From the NCBI RefSeq assembly GCF_001612885.1, contig NZ_BDBH01000005.1:248001-312000 (forward strand): 64,000 nt of DNA. Direction: 5' to 3'. The position numbers and the translations under genes are program-made. The notes beneath the pieces are model-generated. The model had not been told where the DNA came from. It did not search any database and saw only the letters and a program-made list of their open reading frames with translations. Source of the DNA: Nocardia harenae NBRC 108248 (GTDB lineage Bacteria > Actinomycetota > Actinomycetes > Mycobacteriales > Mycobacteriaceae). This document shows positions 28,204 through 36,061 of the stretch, piece by piece; within the stretch, counting starts at the first letter, position 1; the number at the start of each line of letters is the position of its first letter.

Positions 28204-28563
28204 TCAGCGCCGGGGCACCTGGCTGAGCAGGTCGTCCACCGACATTCCCAGCTCGCGCGCCACCGGCTCGGCGCCGCGGGCCGCCAGCAGCGTGCCGATG
28301 GCGTGCCCCGGCGAGGTGGCCGCCACCAGCGCCGCGAACTCCGGGCCGAGGATCCCGGCCAGCCGCTGCGCCAGCACCGCCGCCCGCGCGGATTCATCCA
28401 CCGTCCGGTGCGCGCGGTCCCGCACGGCCGCCGCCCGCTCCGGCGGGACCCGCGCGATCACCGCCCTGGCCTGCGCGGTCCCGAACGACGACGCCGCGAG
28501 CAGCGTCTCCATGCTGTCCGGCGCCGCGGCAGGGGTGTGGTCGTTCCTCGTCCTCTTCGGCAT
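28204..28563 (-). CDS. Hypothetical protein downstream of a sigma-like gene
   Basis: The 119-residue soluble, helical protein starts MPKRTRNDHTPAAAPDSMET and ends LGMSVDDLLSQVPRR. GGAAGGAG is well placed for ATG 28563. Third-position GC in this frame is very high, confirming it is the coding frame where it overlaps the previous gene's apparent end. No family was recognised. It may be a partner or regulator of the sigma-like protein. Confidence 0.7.
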   Translation of the reverse strand: MPKRTRNDHTPAAAPDSMETLLAASSFGTAQARAVIARVPPERAAAVRDRAHRTVDESARAAVLAQRLAGILGPEFAALVAATSPGHAIGTLLAARGAEPVARELGMSVDDLLSQVPRR

Positions 28564-29266
28564 GGTCACTCCTTCCCTGGAGACGGCCGATCCACGGCTC
28601 CCGCGTGCGCAGCGTCGCCCAGCGCCGCTCCACGGCGCGGGCCGACGCCGCGCCGAACAGCTCGGCGATCTCCGCGTGCGAGTATCCGCAGACCTTCCCC
28701 CAGACGATGTTCCGGTCGGCTTGTGGCAACCGGAGCAGGTATTCGCGCAGCACCGCGCGGTCGGCGACCAGGCGGGCCGGGTCGGCGGCCTGCTCCGGTT
28801 CCGGCCGGAGCGCGGCGAGCGTCAGCTGGTGCCTCGCCTCCGCGCGCCGGTACTTCTTCAGCTCGTTGACGAACGCGATCGCGCATTTCGCCGCGAACCA
28901 GGTCTTCAGGCTCGCCCCCCGATCGGGGCGCCAGCCGGTGCCCGCCCGCGACTCCGCGCGGAAGGCGAAGAGCGCCTCCGCCACCGCGAGGTCGACGAAC
29001 TCGGCACGGAACTCACGGTCGCGCAGGAAGCGCGCGCTCTCCTCGGCGCCGAGCGTGAGCGGCACCCCGGCGGCCGCCGCCCTGCGGGCGATCTCGCCGG
29101 TGGCCAGCCAGGCGCCGAGCACCCCGATGCCGTACCGGCAGACCTCGGTCGCGAAGCGATCCCAGGACGGCCCGGCGAAACCATCGGCGCGCAGCGCCGC
29201 GAAGAGCGCGCCGTCGCCCGGCGGGCCGGGACCGTAGGCGCTCCTGCCGACCGGTTCTGTGGTCAT
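28394..29266 (-). CDS. Sigma-70-like regulatory protein, C-terminus doubtful
   Basis: The product is 290 residues as read. The middle and C-terminal parts look like an ECF-type factor: ASLKTWFAAKCAIAFVNELKKYRR (region 2-like) and LRLPQADRNIVWGKVCGYSHAEIAELFG (region 4 helix-turn-helix), ending ARAVERRWATLRTREPWI. The last 58 residues lie out of phase over the next gene's coding frame and have poor codon bias, so a stop near 28565 may be missing through a frameshift. The ATG at 29266 lies only five bases from the left edge of the IS110 element. Before insertion its upstream neighbour was the small gene at 30755-30961. Confidence 0.65.
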   Translation of the reverse strand: MTTEPVGRSAYGPGPPGDGALFAALRADGFAGPSWDRFATEVCRYGIGVLGAWLATGEIARRAAAAGVPLTLGAEESARFLRDREFRAEFVDLAVAEALFAFRAESRAGTGWRPDRGASLKTWFAAKCAIAFVNELKKYRRAEARHQLTLAALRPEPEQAADPARLVADRAVLREYLLRLPQADRNIVWGKVCGYSHAEIAELFGAASARAVERRWATLRTREPWIGRLQGRSDHAEEDEERPHPCRGAGQHGDAARGVVVRDRAGQGGDRAGPAGAGGGRAGPRAPDGG

Positions 29267-29287
29267 GGCATTCCTTACCTTTCTTCT

Positions 29288-29468
29288 CGGGTGCTGTAAG
29301 CCACTGGCTGCCATAGGCTTTGCAGCACCCGGGAGCGCCGGGTATGGCTTTCATGGTCGTGCCCTCGATGGCTCAGGGGGATTGGCCGCCCGGCGCTCCG
29401 CGACGACTCGACCGCTGATTGAGATACGCGACCCGATCGCTTCGTAAGGACACGACGGCGCAGTCGTC
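29288..29468 (+). ncRNA. Predicted IS110 bridge RNA (181 nt)
   Basis: There are three consecutive hairpins. The 5' stem-loop pairs CGGGTGCTG (29288-29296) with CAGCACCCG (29323-29331). The target-binding loop is closed by GGAGCGCCGGG (29332-29342) and CCCGGCGCTCC (29389-29399). The donor-binding loop is closed by GACGACT (29402-29408) and AGTCGTC (29462-29468), with an inner hairpin GCGA/TCGC. Guides: ATGGCTTTC (29344-29352) matches the left flank ATGGCATTC (29265-29273) at 8 of 9 bases. AGGGGGA (29375-29381) is complementary to the right flank TCCCCCT (30721-30727). ATTGAGAT (29418-29425) equals the right end of the element (30713-30720). GTAAGGA (29444-29450) is complementary to the left end TCCTTAC (29272-29278). 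This is the known IS621 layout, also about 177 nt. Confidence 0.8.
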
Positions 29469-29508
29469 TGCGGGACAACTCGGCAGAGCGGAAACGACGG
29501 GAGTGGCT

Positions 29509-30705
29509 GTGCAACAACTGTGGGCTGGAGTAGACGCTGGGAAATCGGCTCACCACTGCGTCGTCATCGACGCCGACGGCAAACGACTGCTGTCGCGACG
29601 GGTGATCAACGATGAACAACAGCTCGGCGAGCTCCTCGCCGCGGTCACCACGCTGGCCGGAAACTCGGACCTGACCTGGGCGATCGACCTCAACCACGGT
29701 GGCGCGGCTCTGCTCATCGCGATGCTGGCAGACCGTGATCAGCGCCTGCTCTACATACCCGGCCGAACCGTGCACTGGGCCTCGGGAACCTACCGCGGCG
29801 ACGGCAAGACCGACGCGAAAGACGCCGCGATCATCGCCGACCAGGCCCGGATGCGCCGAGACCTGCAACCGTTGCGCATCGGTGACGAAACCGCGACCGA
29901 GCTGCGGATCCTCACCTCCCGGCGCACCGATCTGGGCTGCGACCGGACCAGGGCGATCAACCGGTTGCGCGCCCAGCTGCTCGAATACTTCCCCGCTCTG
30001 GAGCGAGCGTTCGACCTGCGTGCGAGCAAAGCGGCGTTGATCCTGCTCACCGGCTACCAAACCCCCGACGGCATCCGCCGTATCGGCGAGGACCGGCTGG
30101 CGGCCTGGCTGCGCGAGCACGGCGCCCGTGTCAGCGCTCGCGTCGCCGCGACCGCTGTCGCCGCCGCGAGCGCCCAGCACACCACCGTGGTCGGGGAGCG
30201 ACTGGCCGCGGCGATGGTTGCGCGTCTGGCGAAGGAGGTGATGGACCTCGACATCGAGATCAGCGAGATCGACGCGATGATCGAGGCCCGATTTCGCCGC
30301 CACCGGCACGCCGCGACCATCCTGAGCATGCCCGGATTCGGTGTCCTGCTGGGCGCGGAGTTCCTGGCCGCGACCGGCGGGGACATGACCGCCTTCGCCA
30401 GCGTCGACCGCCTCGCCGGGGTCGCCGGCCTGGCCCCGGTTCCGCGCGATTCCGGCCGCGTGAGCGGCAACCTGCGACGGCCACGCCGCTACGACCGGCG
30501 ATTGTTGCGGGCCTGCTACCTCGCCGCCCAGGTCGCGATCATCCACGACCCGGTCTCGCGGACCTACTACCAGCGCAAAAGAACCGAGGGCAAGAACCAC
30601 ACCCAAGCTGTCATCGCGCTGGCCCGCCGCCGTCTCAACGTGTTGTGGGCAATGATGCGAACCGACACCCCATACCGGCCCGAAATCAGGGCCGTCGCGG
30701 CTTGA
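29509..30705 (+). CDS. IS110-family transposase (bridge-RNA-guided recombinase)
   Basis: The product is 398 residues from GTG 29509, six bases after GGGAG; GTG 29503 is also possible. The N-terminal RuvC-like DEDD domain has D9 (GVDAGKS), D60 (WAIDLNHGG, Asp where IS621 has Glu60), and D102 and D105 (TDAKDA), nearly the numbering of IS621. The C-terminal transposase-20 domain (LSMPGFGVLLGAEFLAATGG, AGLAPVPRDSG) carries the candidate catalytic Ser315. The gene appears intact. An upstream in-frame start would fall inside the predicted RNA and is unlikely. Confidence 0.93.
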   Translation: MQQLWAGVDAGKSAHHCVVIDADGKRLLSRRVINDEQQLGELLAAVTTLAGNSDLTWAIDLNHGGAALLIAMLADRDQRLLYIPGRTVHWASGTYRGDGKTDAKDAAIIADQARMRRDLQPLRIGDETATELRILTSRRTDLGCDRTRAINRLRAQLLEYFPALERAFDLRASKAALILLTGYQTPDGIRRIGEDRLAAWLREHGARVSARVAATAVAAASAQHTTVVGERLAAAMVARLAKEVMDLDIEISEIDAMIEARFRRHRHAATILSMPGFGVLLGAEFLAATGGDMTAFASVDRLAGVAGLAPVPRDSGRVSGNLRRPRRYDRRLLRACYLAAQVAIIHDPVSRTYYQRKRTEGKNHTQAVIALARRRLNVLWAMMRTDTPYRPEIRAVAA

Positions 30706-30754
30706 CAACATCATTGAGATTCCCCCTTTCCGGAGTATGCGGGGTTGTAGGCGG

Positions 30755-30961
30755 CTACGCGCCGGAATCCCCCCGCCCGCCGCGGGCCAGTTGCCCGGCG
30801 AGCGTGCAGCCGCCGGTGAACAGCGCGACCGCGGCGGCCCAGTCGCCGTGCGCGGCGCTCGCCACGGCGAGCCCGGCCGAGGTCAGGAAGACCAGCACCG
30901 GCACGGTGGGGGCCCCGGGGCGCCCGCCGTCGCCGGACGGTTTCGTGGTGTCGGGGTTCAT
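30755..30961 (-). CDS. Small membrane protein (68 aa)
   Basis: The product has a short polar N-terminus (MNPDTTKPSGDGGRPGAP) and two hydrophobic helices (VPVLVFLTSAGLAVASAA and AAAVALFTGGCTLAGQLA), then a basic tail. It resembles a small holin- or stress-type two-helix protein, but no family was recognised. Before the IS110 insertion it lay about 40 bases upstream of the sigma-like gene on the same strand, so the two were probably co-transcribed. Confidence 0.65.
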   Translation of the reverse strand: MNPDTTKPSGDGGRPGAPTVPVLVFLTSAGLAVASAAHGDWAAAVALFTGGCTLAGQLARGGRGDSGA

Positions 30962-31059
30962 CAGTCCGCTCCTCGCTCGAGTGGCTCGTACCCGGTTGTA
31001 GGCGCGCCGGTCCCGCCGTCCCCGGCACCCCGGTGCCGACTGGCCCTAGGATCGGCGGC

Positions 31060-31521
31060 ATGAGGAAGCTCACCATCGCCCGCGCCGCCACCGTCCTGGC
31101 CGGGGCCGCCGTGGCGACGACGCTCGGGGCCGGGGCGCAGGCCACCGCGGCCACCGTCGAGTTCCCGCAGGTGCCGACGCTGGCGCGCGGCGGGCTGTGC
31201 TGGACCAGCGTGCGCACCTGGGCCGACACCAGCCCGCAGTATCCGGGCCGGGCGATCCTGAACATGCGGGCCGAGCCGGTCTCCGGGGTCGGGCCGGGGC
31301 TCTACCCGTTCGCCCCGCTCTGCGAGGTCCGCACCACCATCGCGTGGCGCAACCTGAACACCGGCGCGGCGGGGGCGTACGAGAACCTGGTGGTCACCGG
31401 GATCTACGGCAGCATCCAGTACGCGCTCTTCCAGGACACCGGTCCGGGGCGCATCGAGGTCACGGTGACCACGGACAACGCGAGCGTCCCTGCCCGCGGC
31501 AGCTTCGACGTCGCGGGCTGA
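31060..31521 (+). CDS. Secreted hypothetical protein
   Basis: The 153-residue product has a signal peptide (MRKLTIARAATVLAGAAVATTL, cleavage near QATAATV). The mature part is beta-rich with two Cys (LCWTSVRTW and LCEVRTTIAW), probably disulfide-linked, and ends DNASVPARGSFDVAG. No enzyme motif. The ATG has no Shine-Dalgarno; TAGGAT at 31047-31052, seven bases upstream, suggests leaderless expression. Confidence 0.8.
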   Translation: MRKLTIARAATVLAGAAVATTLGAGAQATAATVEFPQVPTLARGGLCWTSVRTWADTSPQYPGRAILNMRAEPVSGVGPGLYPFAPLCEVRTTIAWRNLNTGAAGAYENLVVTGIYGSIQYALFQDTGPGRIEVTVTTDNASVPARGSFDVAG

Positions 31522-31585
31522 GGGCACCCGCCACCTGTCATCCGGACAAGCCGGTAACGCCACCCGGTTTGTAGAATGCGCAAGC

Positions 31586-32503
31586 GTGGGTGTACCTCGC
31601 ATGGGTTGGCGTACCGCCGCGGCGACGGGACTGGGCGCGGTGCTCGCCGGCTCCGGCGCGGGCACGGCCTGGTGGTTCGGGTACCGCGTGCTGATGGCGC
31701 AGGCGGGCGCGGCACGCGGCGTGATCGGCCGGGACAGCTCCAAACCGCCGGAGGCCGACGGCATCTACGCCCCGGGGGGCGAGCCGCCGCAGCGCTACCG
31801 CGCGGGCCGCGAATCCGACCTGCACCTGATGATCTTCGGCGACTCCACCGCCGCCGGGCTCGGCGCGCTGAGCGCCGAGGAGGTGCCCGGCGTGCGGCTG
31901 GCCCGCGGCCTCGCCGAGGCCACCGGCAAGCGCATCCGGCTGAGCACGAAGGCCATCTCCGGCGCCACCTCGAAGGGGCTGGCCGGCCAGGTGGACGCCA
32001 TGTTCGTGGCGGGCCCGCCGCCGGACGCCGCCGTCATCCTGGTCGGCGCGAACGACGTCACCAAGAAGCACTCCATTCGCGCCTCGGCCGCCCGGCTCTG
32101 CGCCGCGGTGACCCGGCTGCGCGAGGCGGACAGCGTCGTCGTGGTCGGCACCTGCCCCAATCTCGGCATCGTCACCGCCATCGCGCAGCCGCTGCGCGCG
32201 GTGGTGGAGAACTGGAGCATCCGGCTGGCACGGGCGCAGGCCGCCGCCACCCGCGCCGCAGGCGGCCACCCGGTGCCGATGGGCAACCTGCTGGCGCCGC
32301 GGTTCCGCGCGGCTCCGGAGCTGCTCTTCGCCGCCGACGGCTTCCACCCCTCGGCCGCCGGCTACGAACTGGCCGCCGAGCACCTGCTGCCCGCGCTGCT
32401 GAGCGCGCTCGGCGTCGAGGCCGGGCTGCTGCACCAGGCCGAGGCGCCGCGCGCCCCCGCGCCCGGCACGGATCACATTCCCGACCGGGCCGGCGCCACG
32501 TAG
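31586..32503 (+). CDS. SGNH/GDSL-family hydrolase, membrane-anchored or exported (Rv1075c-like)
   Basis: The 305-residue product has an N-terminal hydrophobic segment (AATGLGAVLAGSGAGTAWWFG) and an SGNH hydrolase domain. Block I is MIFGDSTAAG (nucleophile Ser), block III is ILVGANDVTK, and block V is DGFHPSAAGY with the Asp-His pair. It is likely an extracytoplasmic esterase. In M. tuberculosis the homologue (Rv1075c, recalled) is also next to a thiolase gene. TAGAAT at 31572-31577 lies eight bases before GTG 31586, so the message may be leaderless. Confidence 0.88.
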   Translation: MGVPRMGWRTAAATGLGAVLAGSGAGTAWWFGYRVLMAQAGAARGVIGRDSSKPPEADGIYAPGGEPPQRYRAGRESDLHLMIFGDSTAAGLGALSAEEVPGVRLARGLAEATGKRIRLSTKAISGATSKGLAGQVDAMFVAGPPPDAAVILVGANDVTKKHSIRASAARLCAAVTRLREADSVVVVGTCPNLGIVTAIAQPLRAVVENWSIRLARAQAAATRAAGGHPVPMGNLLAPRFRAAPELLFAADGFHPSAAGYELAAEHLLPALLSALGVEAGLLHQAEAPRAPAPGTDHIPDRAGAT

Positions 32504-32551
32504 ATTTCTACCGGCGAGTAACCGCATTCGCACCACGACAAAGGAGTCCAC

Positions 32552-33772
32552 ATGCCCGAGGCCGTCATCGTTTCGACCGCGCGCTCCCCGATCGGCCGGG
32601 CCCGCAAGGGCTCGCTGGTGGACCTGCGCCCGGACGACCTCACGACCCAGGTCGTGCGCGCCGCGCTCGACAAGGTGCCCGCCCTGGATCCGGCCACGAT
32701 CGACGACCTGATCCTCGGCTGCGGCTCCCCCGGCGGCGAGCAGGGCTTCAATATCGGCCGCGTGGTCGCGGTCCAGCTCGGCTACGACAGCCTGCCCGGC
32801 ACCACCGTGCACCGCTACTGCGCCTCCTCGCTGCAGTCCACCCGCATGGCGTTCCACGCCATCAAGGCGGGCGAGGGCGACGTGTTCATCTCCGCCGGTG
32901 TGGAGACCGTCTCCCGCTACGTGAACGGCTCCGCCGATTCCTGGCCGAACACCCAGAACGGCCTCTTCGCCGAGGCCCAGGCGCGCACCGCCAAGACCGC
33001 CGAGGGCGGGGCCGGGATCTGGCACGACCCGCGCGAGGACGGGCTGATCCCGGACGTCTACATCGCCATGGGCCAGACCGCGGAGAACGTCGCCACCGCC
33101 ACCGGCATCACCCGCGAGGACCAGGACCGCTGGGGCGTGCGCTCGCAGAACCGCGCCGAGCAGGCCATCGCGAACGGCTTCTTCGAGCGCGAGATCACCC
33201 CGGTCACCCTGCCCGACGGCACCGTGGTCACCACCGACGACGGCCCGCGCGCCGGCGTCACCTACGAGGCGGTCTCCGGGCTCAAGCCGGTCTTCCGCCC
33301 CGACGGCACGGTCACCGCGGGCAACTGCTGCCCGCTCAACGACGGCGCCGCCGCCCTGGTGATCATGAGCGACACCAAGGCCAGGGAGCTGGGGCTGACC
33401 CCGCTGGCCCGCATCGTCGCCACCGGCGTCTCCGGGCTCTCCCCGGAGATCATGGGGCTCGGCCCGATCGAGGCGGTCAAGCGCGCGCTCGCCATCGCGG
33501 GCAAGACCATCGACGACATCGACCTGGTCGAGATCAACGAGGCCTTCGCCGTCCAGGTGCTCGGCTCGGCCCGCGAGCTGAAGATCGACGAGGACAAGCT
33601 GAACGTCTCCGGCGGCGCCATCGCGCTCGGCCACCCGTTCGGCTCGACCGGCGCCCGCATCACCACCACGCTCATCAACAACCTGCAGACCCACGACAAG
33701 CAGTTCGGTCTGGAGACCATGTGCGTCGGCGGCGGCCAGGGCATGGCGCTCATCATCGAGCGGCTGAGCTGA
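32552..33772 (+). CDS. Acetyl-CoA acetyltransferase (thiolase), FadA family
   Basis: The 406-residue thiolase has SPIGRARKGSL at the N-terminus, nucleophile Cys in HRYCASSLQ, VEINEAFAVQ, the His motif GGAIALGHPFGSTGAR, and the second catalytic Cys in CVGGGQGMA. It cleaves or forms 3-ketoacyl-CoA. It is probably the FadA3/Rv1074c counterpart by gene order. An AAGGAG lies before ATG 32552, and a strong terminator follows the stop. Confidence 0.94.
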   Translation: MPEAVIVSTARSPIGRARKGSLVDLRPDDLTTQVVRAALDKVPALDPATIDDLILGCGSPGGEQGFNIGRVVAVQLGYDSLPGTTVHRYCASSLQSTRMAFHAIKAGEGDVFISAGVETVSRYVNGSADSWPNTQNGLFAEAQARTAKTAEGGAGIWHDPREDGLIPDVYIAMGQTAENVATATGITREDQDRWGVRSQNRAEQAIANGFFEREITPVTLPDGTVVTTDDGPRAGVTYEAVSGLKPVFRPDGTVTAGNCCPLNDGAAALVIMSDTKARELGLTPLARIVATGVSGLSPEIMGLGPIEAVKRALAIAGKTIDDIDLVEINEAFAVQVLGSARELKIDEDKLNVSGGAIALGHPFGSTGARITTTLINNLQTHDKQFGLETMCVGGGQGMALIIERLS

Positions 33773-33781
33773 GCTGAGACG

Positions 33782-33821
33782 CGAAGCGGGGCGGTCGCCG
33801 ATCGGCGACCGCCCCGCTTCG
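33782..33821. terminator. Bidirectional hairpin terminator between thiolase and Bax-inhibitor genes
   Basis: Perfect 18-bp stem (33782-33799 with 33804-33821) and GATC loop, ten bases past the thiolase stop and nine bases past the convergent gene's stop. Arm: CGAAGCGGGGCGGTCGCC. Confidence 0.9.
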
Positions 33822-33830
33822 TCGGTGTGA

Positions 33831-34706
33831 CTAGTCGTTCTGGAAGTAGCTCAGCAGCCGCAGGATCTCGACGTAGAGCCAGACCAGGGTGATGGTCAGG
33901 CCGAAAGCGACGCCCCAGGCCGCCTTCTCCGGCGCCTGCGCGCGGATCAGCTGATCCGCGGCGTCGAAGTCGAGCAGGAAGCTGAACGCGGCGATGGCGA
34001 TGCAGACCAGGCTGAAGATGATGGCGATCGGGCCGCCGTCGCGCAGGCCGAGGCCGCCGTCGATGAAGAAGCTCGCGACCAGGTTGCCCAGCGCCAGCAC
34101 CACCACGCCGATCAGGGCGCCGACGATCATCCGGGTGAAGCGCGGCGTCACCCGGATGGCGCCGGTCTTGTAGACCACCAGCATGCCCGCGAAGACACCG
34201 AACGTGCCGAGCACCGCCTGCCCGATCAGCGCGCTACCGCCCGCGCCGCCGAACTCGATATTGGTGAACATGAAGGACAGCGCGCCGAGGAAGAGCCCCT
34301 CCGCCACGGCGTAGGCCAGCACGATGGCCGGATTGTCCATCTTGTTGCCGAAGGTCGCGACCAGCACCAGGACCAGCCCGACGAGGCCGCCGCCGATCAC
34401 GAAGGCGGGCGCAAGCGCGGTGTTGGCATTGGTCAGGGCGTAGGAGAGGACGGCGGAGACGGCGAGCACGGCCAGGGTGATGCCGGTCTTGGTCACCACG
34501 TCGTCGATCGTCATCGACCTGGTGGCCGGGGGCGCCTGGTACTGCGGCACCTCGCCGTACTGCTGCGGCGGGTACTGGCCGTACGGCTGCTGCTGCTGCT
34601 GGCCGAACTGGCCGGCACCGGCTACGCCGGAACCGAAGTTCGCGTAACCGCCCACTCCCTCCTGCCGAGGCAGGCGCCGGAAGACTGGATTGGAGGAGGT
34701 ACGCAA
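33831..34706 (-). CDS. Bax inhibitor-1/YccA family membrane protein
   Basis: The 291-residue product starts at TTG 34706 (AAAGGGA just upstream), giving the mycobacterial-type beginning RTSSNPVFRRLP. It has a Gln/Tyr/Pro-rich cytosolic stretch (about 25-60) and seven hydrophobic segments, ending with the conserved LDFDAADQLI and LYVEILRLLSYFQND. BI-1 proteins form pH-sensitive ion leaks in other bacteria; the role here is unknown. The start is far better supported than ATG 34793, because no homologue-like sequence precedes RTSSN. Confidence 0.92.
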   Translation of the reverse strand: MRTSSNPVFRRLPRQEGVGGYANFGSGVAGAGQFGQQQQQPYGQYPPQQYGEVPQYQAPPATRSMTIDDVVTKTGITLAVLAVSAVLSYALTNANTALAPAFVIGGGLVGLVLVLVATFGNKMDNPAIVLAYAVAEGLFLGALSFMFTNIEFGGAGGSALIGQAVLGTFGVFAGMLVVYKTGAIRVTPRFTRMIVGALIGVVVLALGNLVASFFIDGGLGLRDGGPIAIIFSLVCIAIAAFSFLLDFDAADQLIRAQAPEKAAWGVAFGLTITLVWLYVEILRLLSYFQND

Positions 34707-34801
34707 GGGATCCCTTTCTCGAGTCCGGATCGCGTCTACTGCTGTTCCGTACAACGCCCGCCGCCGGAAAACAGTTCCGTAGTCAGCGGACAATTCGGAC
34801 T

Positions 34802-35950
34802 CTACCGTTCTACGTCCCGTAAACCACGTACCGATCTAGTCACCGTGAACTTCTGGTTGCGAGCGATGACCTCGGTGTGGCCGACCAGCCGCGCCGTCAC
34901 GCCGCGGTGGTTGAGGTGGCTGTTGTAGACGGTCCACAGCTCGCCGCCGGGGCGGAGCACCCGGCCCGCCGCGGCGAACATCTTGATCGCGGAGCCGGTG
35001 TGCACCGCGGCGCCGATGTGGAAGGGCGGGTTGCAGAGCACCAGGTCGGCGCTCTGCGGCGGCAGCGAGGCCATGGCGTCGTCGCGCACCACCCGAACCC
35101 GGTCGGCCACCCCGTTCGCCGTCGCCGTGGCCACCGCCGACGCCACCGCGGCGGCGGACTGGTCGGTGCCGGTGACGCCGATCCACGGCCGCGAGCGGGC
35201 CAGCGCCACCGCGAGGATGCCGGTGCCGCAGCCCAGGTCGACGGCGTCGCGGGCGTCCGGTTTCATCCGGTCCAGGTGCCGGAGCAGGAAGCGGGTGCCG
35301 ATATCGAGCTTCGGGCCGGAGAAGGCGGCGCCGTGCGCGACGACGTCCAGCCCGAGCTCGGCCAGGTGCTCGCGCACCGGGAAGCGCGGTGCGCCCACCG
35401 GCCTCGGCCCCGAGACCAGCAGCGCGCGCGACTTCTGCCTGCCCCGGCTGGCCATGACCTCGGTGAAGTACTCGCCGAGCACCTCGTTCATGGCCGGGGT
35501 CAGGTACTTGTCCCGGCCCGCGGCGAAGAGCCGCACCCCGGGGTCGGCGTACCGCGCGACGGCCTCGGCGGTCTCGGCCAGCCCGGCCAGTGCCCGCGGC
35601 AGCCGGAGCAGCACGACGGTGGCGCCGGTGAGCAACGCGGCGTCGAGGGGATGGCTGCGGTAGCGCCCGGCCAGGTCGAGCGTGCGGGCATTGGCGGCGA
35701 GCGCGAGCTCGCCGGTGAGCACGTCCTGGTGCACCCGGATGCCGTGCAGGTCGTGCGAGACCGCGGCGCCGAGGGTGAGCGCGCCGTAGCCGTCGTCGAG
35801 CACCGCGACCTGTCCGGGGCCCGCCCCGGCCAGCGCGTCGGCCGCGATGTCCAGCAGGAGCCGGTCGGCGGCGTCGACGGCATAGAGGTTCGCCGCCTCG
35901 ACATCCGGATACCGGCGCAACCGGCCCAGCACCTCGTCCACATCGCCCAC
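34802..35950 (-). CDS. RsmC/RlmG-like class I SAM methyltransferase
   Basis: The 382-residue product has two tandem methyltransferase-fold halves: a degenerate N-terminal one (about 1-190) and an active C-terminal one with the SAM motif DLGCGTGILAVALA and the catalytic NPPFHIG. This two-domain form with NPPF is typical of enzymes that N2-methylate guanine in rRNA (RsmC on 16S, RlmG on 23S). Which site is modified cannot be told. Confidence 0.85.
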   Translation of the reverse strand: MGDVDEVLGRLRRYPDVEAANLYAVDAADRLLLDIAADALAGAGPGQVAVLDDGYGALTLGAAVSHDLHGIRVHQDVLTGELALAANARTLDLAGRYRSHPLDAALLTGATVVLLRLPRALAGLAETAEAVARYADPGVRLFAAGRDKYLTPAMNEVLGEYFTEVMASRGRQKSRALLVSGPRPVGAPRFPVREHLAELGLDVVAHGAAFSGPKLDIGTRFLLRHLDRMKPDARDAVDLGCGTGILAVALARSRPWIGVTGTDQSAAAVASAVATATANGVADRVRVVRDDAMASLPPQSADLVLCNPPFHIGAAVHTGSAIKMFAAAGRVLRPGGELWTVYNSHLNHRGVTARLVGHTEVIARNQKFTVTRSVRGLRDVER

Positions 35951-36061
35951 GGCTCAAGTGTGCTGGATCGTTGCCCCCGCGTCGCACCGACCCCGCCCGC
36001 TGGAACCGCGGCGCGCGCCGAAATCCCGGATCCGGCCCGCTCGCGGGCATAGCATCGGCCG

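Larger units (their letters stand above)
29271..30719 (+). mobile_element. IS110-family insertion sequence
   Basis: The element ends are inferred from guide matches in its predicted bridge RNA and from the shared ATTCC at both junctions (29270-29274 and 30719-30723), giving a length of about 1449 bp with an uncertainty of a few bases. It has no terminal inverted repeats and no target duplication beyond the shared core, as expected for IS110. It carries one recombinase gene with a long non-coding left end. It is inserted in the Shine-Dalgarno region of the minus-strand sigma-like gene. Confidence 0.85.

Noticed and set aside
29419..29508. N-terminal extension of the IS110 transposase to 29419
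   Set aside because: It would translate the donor-binding hairpin of the predicted bridge RNA, lacks a ribosome site, and shifts the catalytic residues away from the IS621-like spacing.
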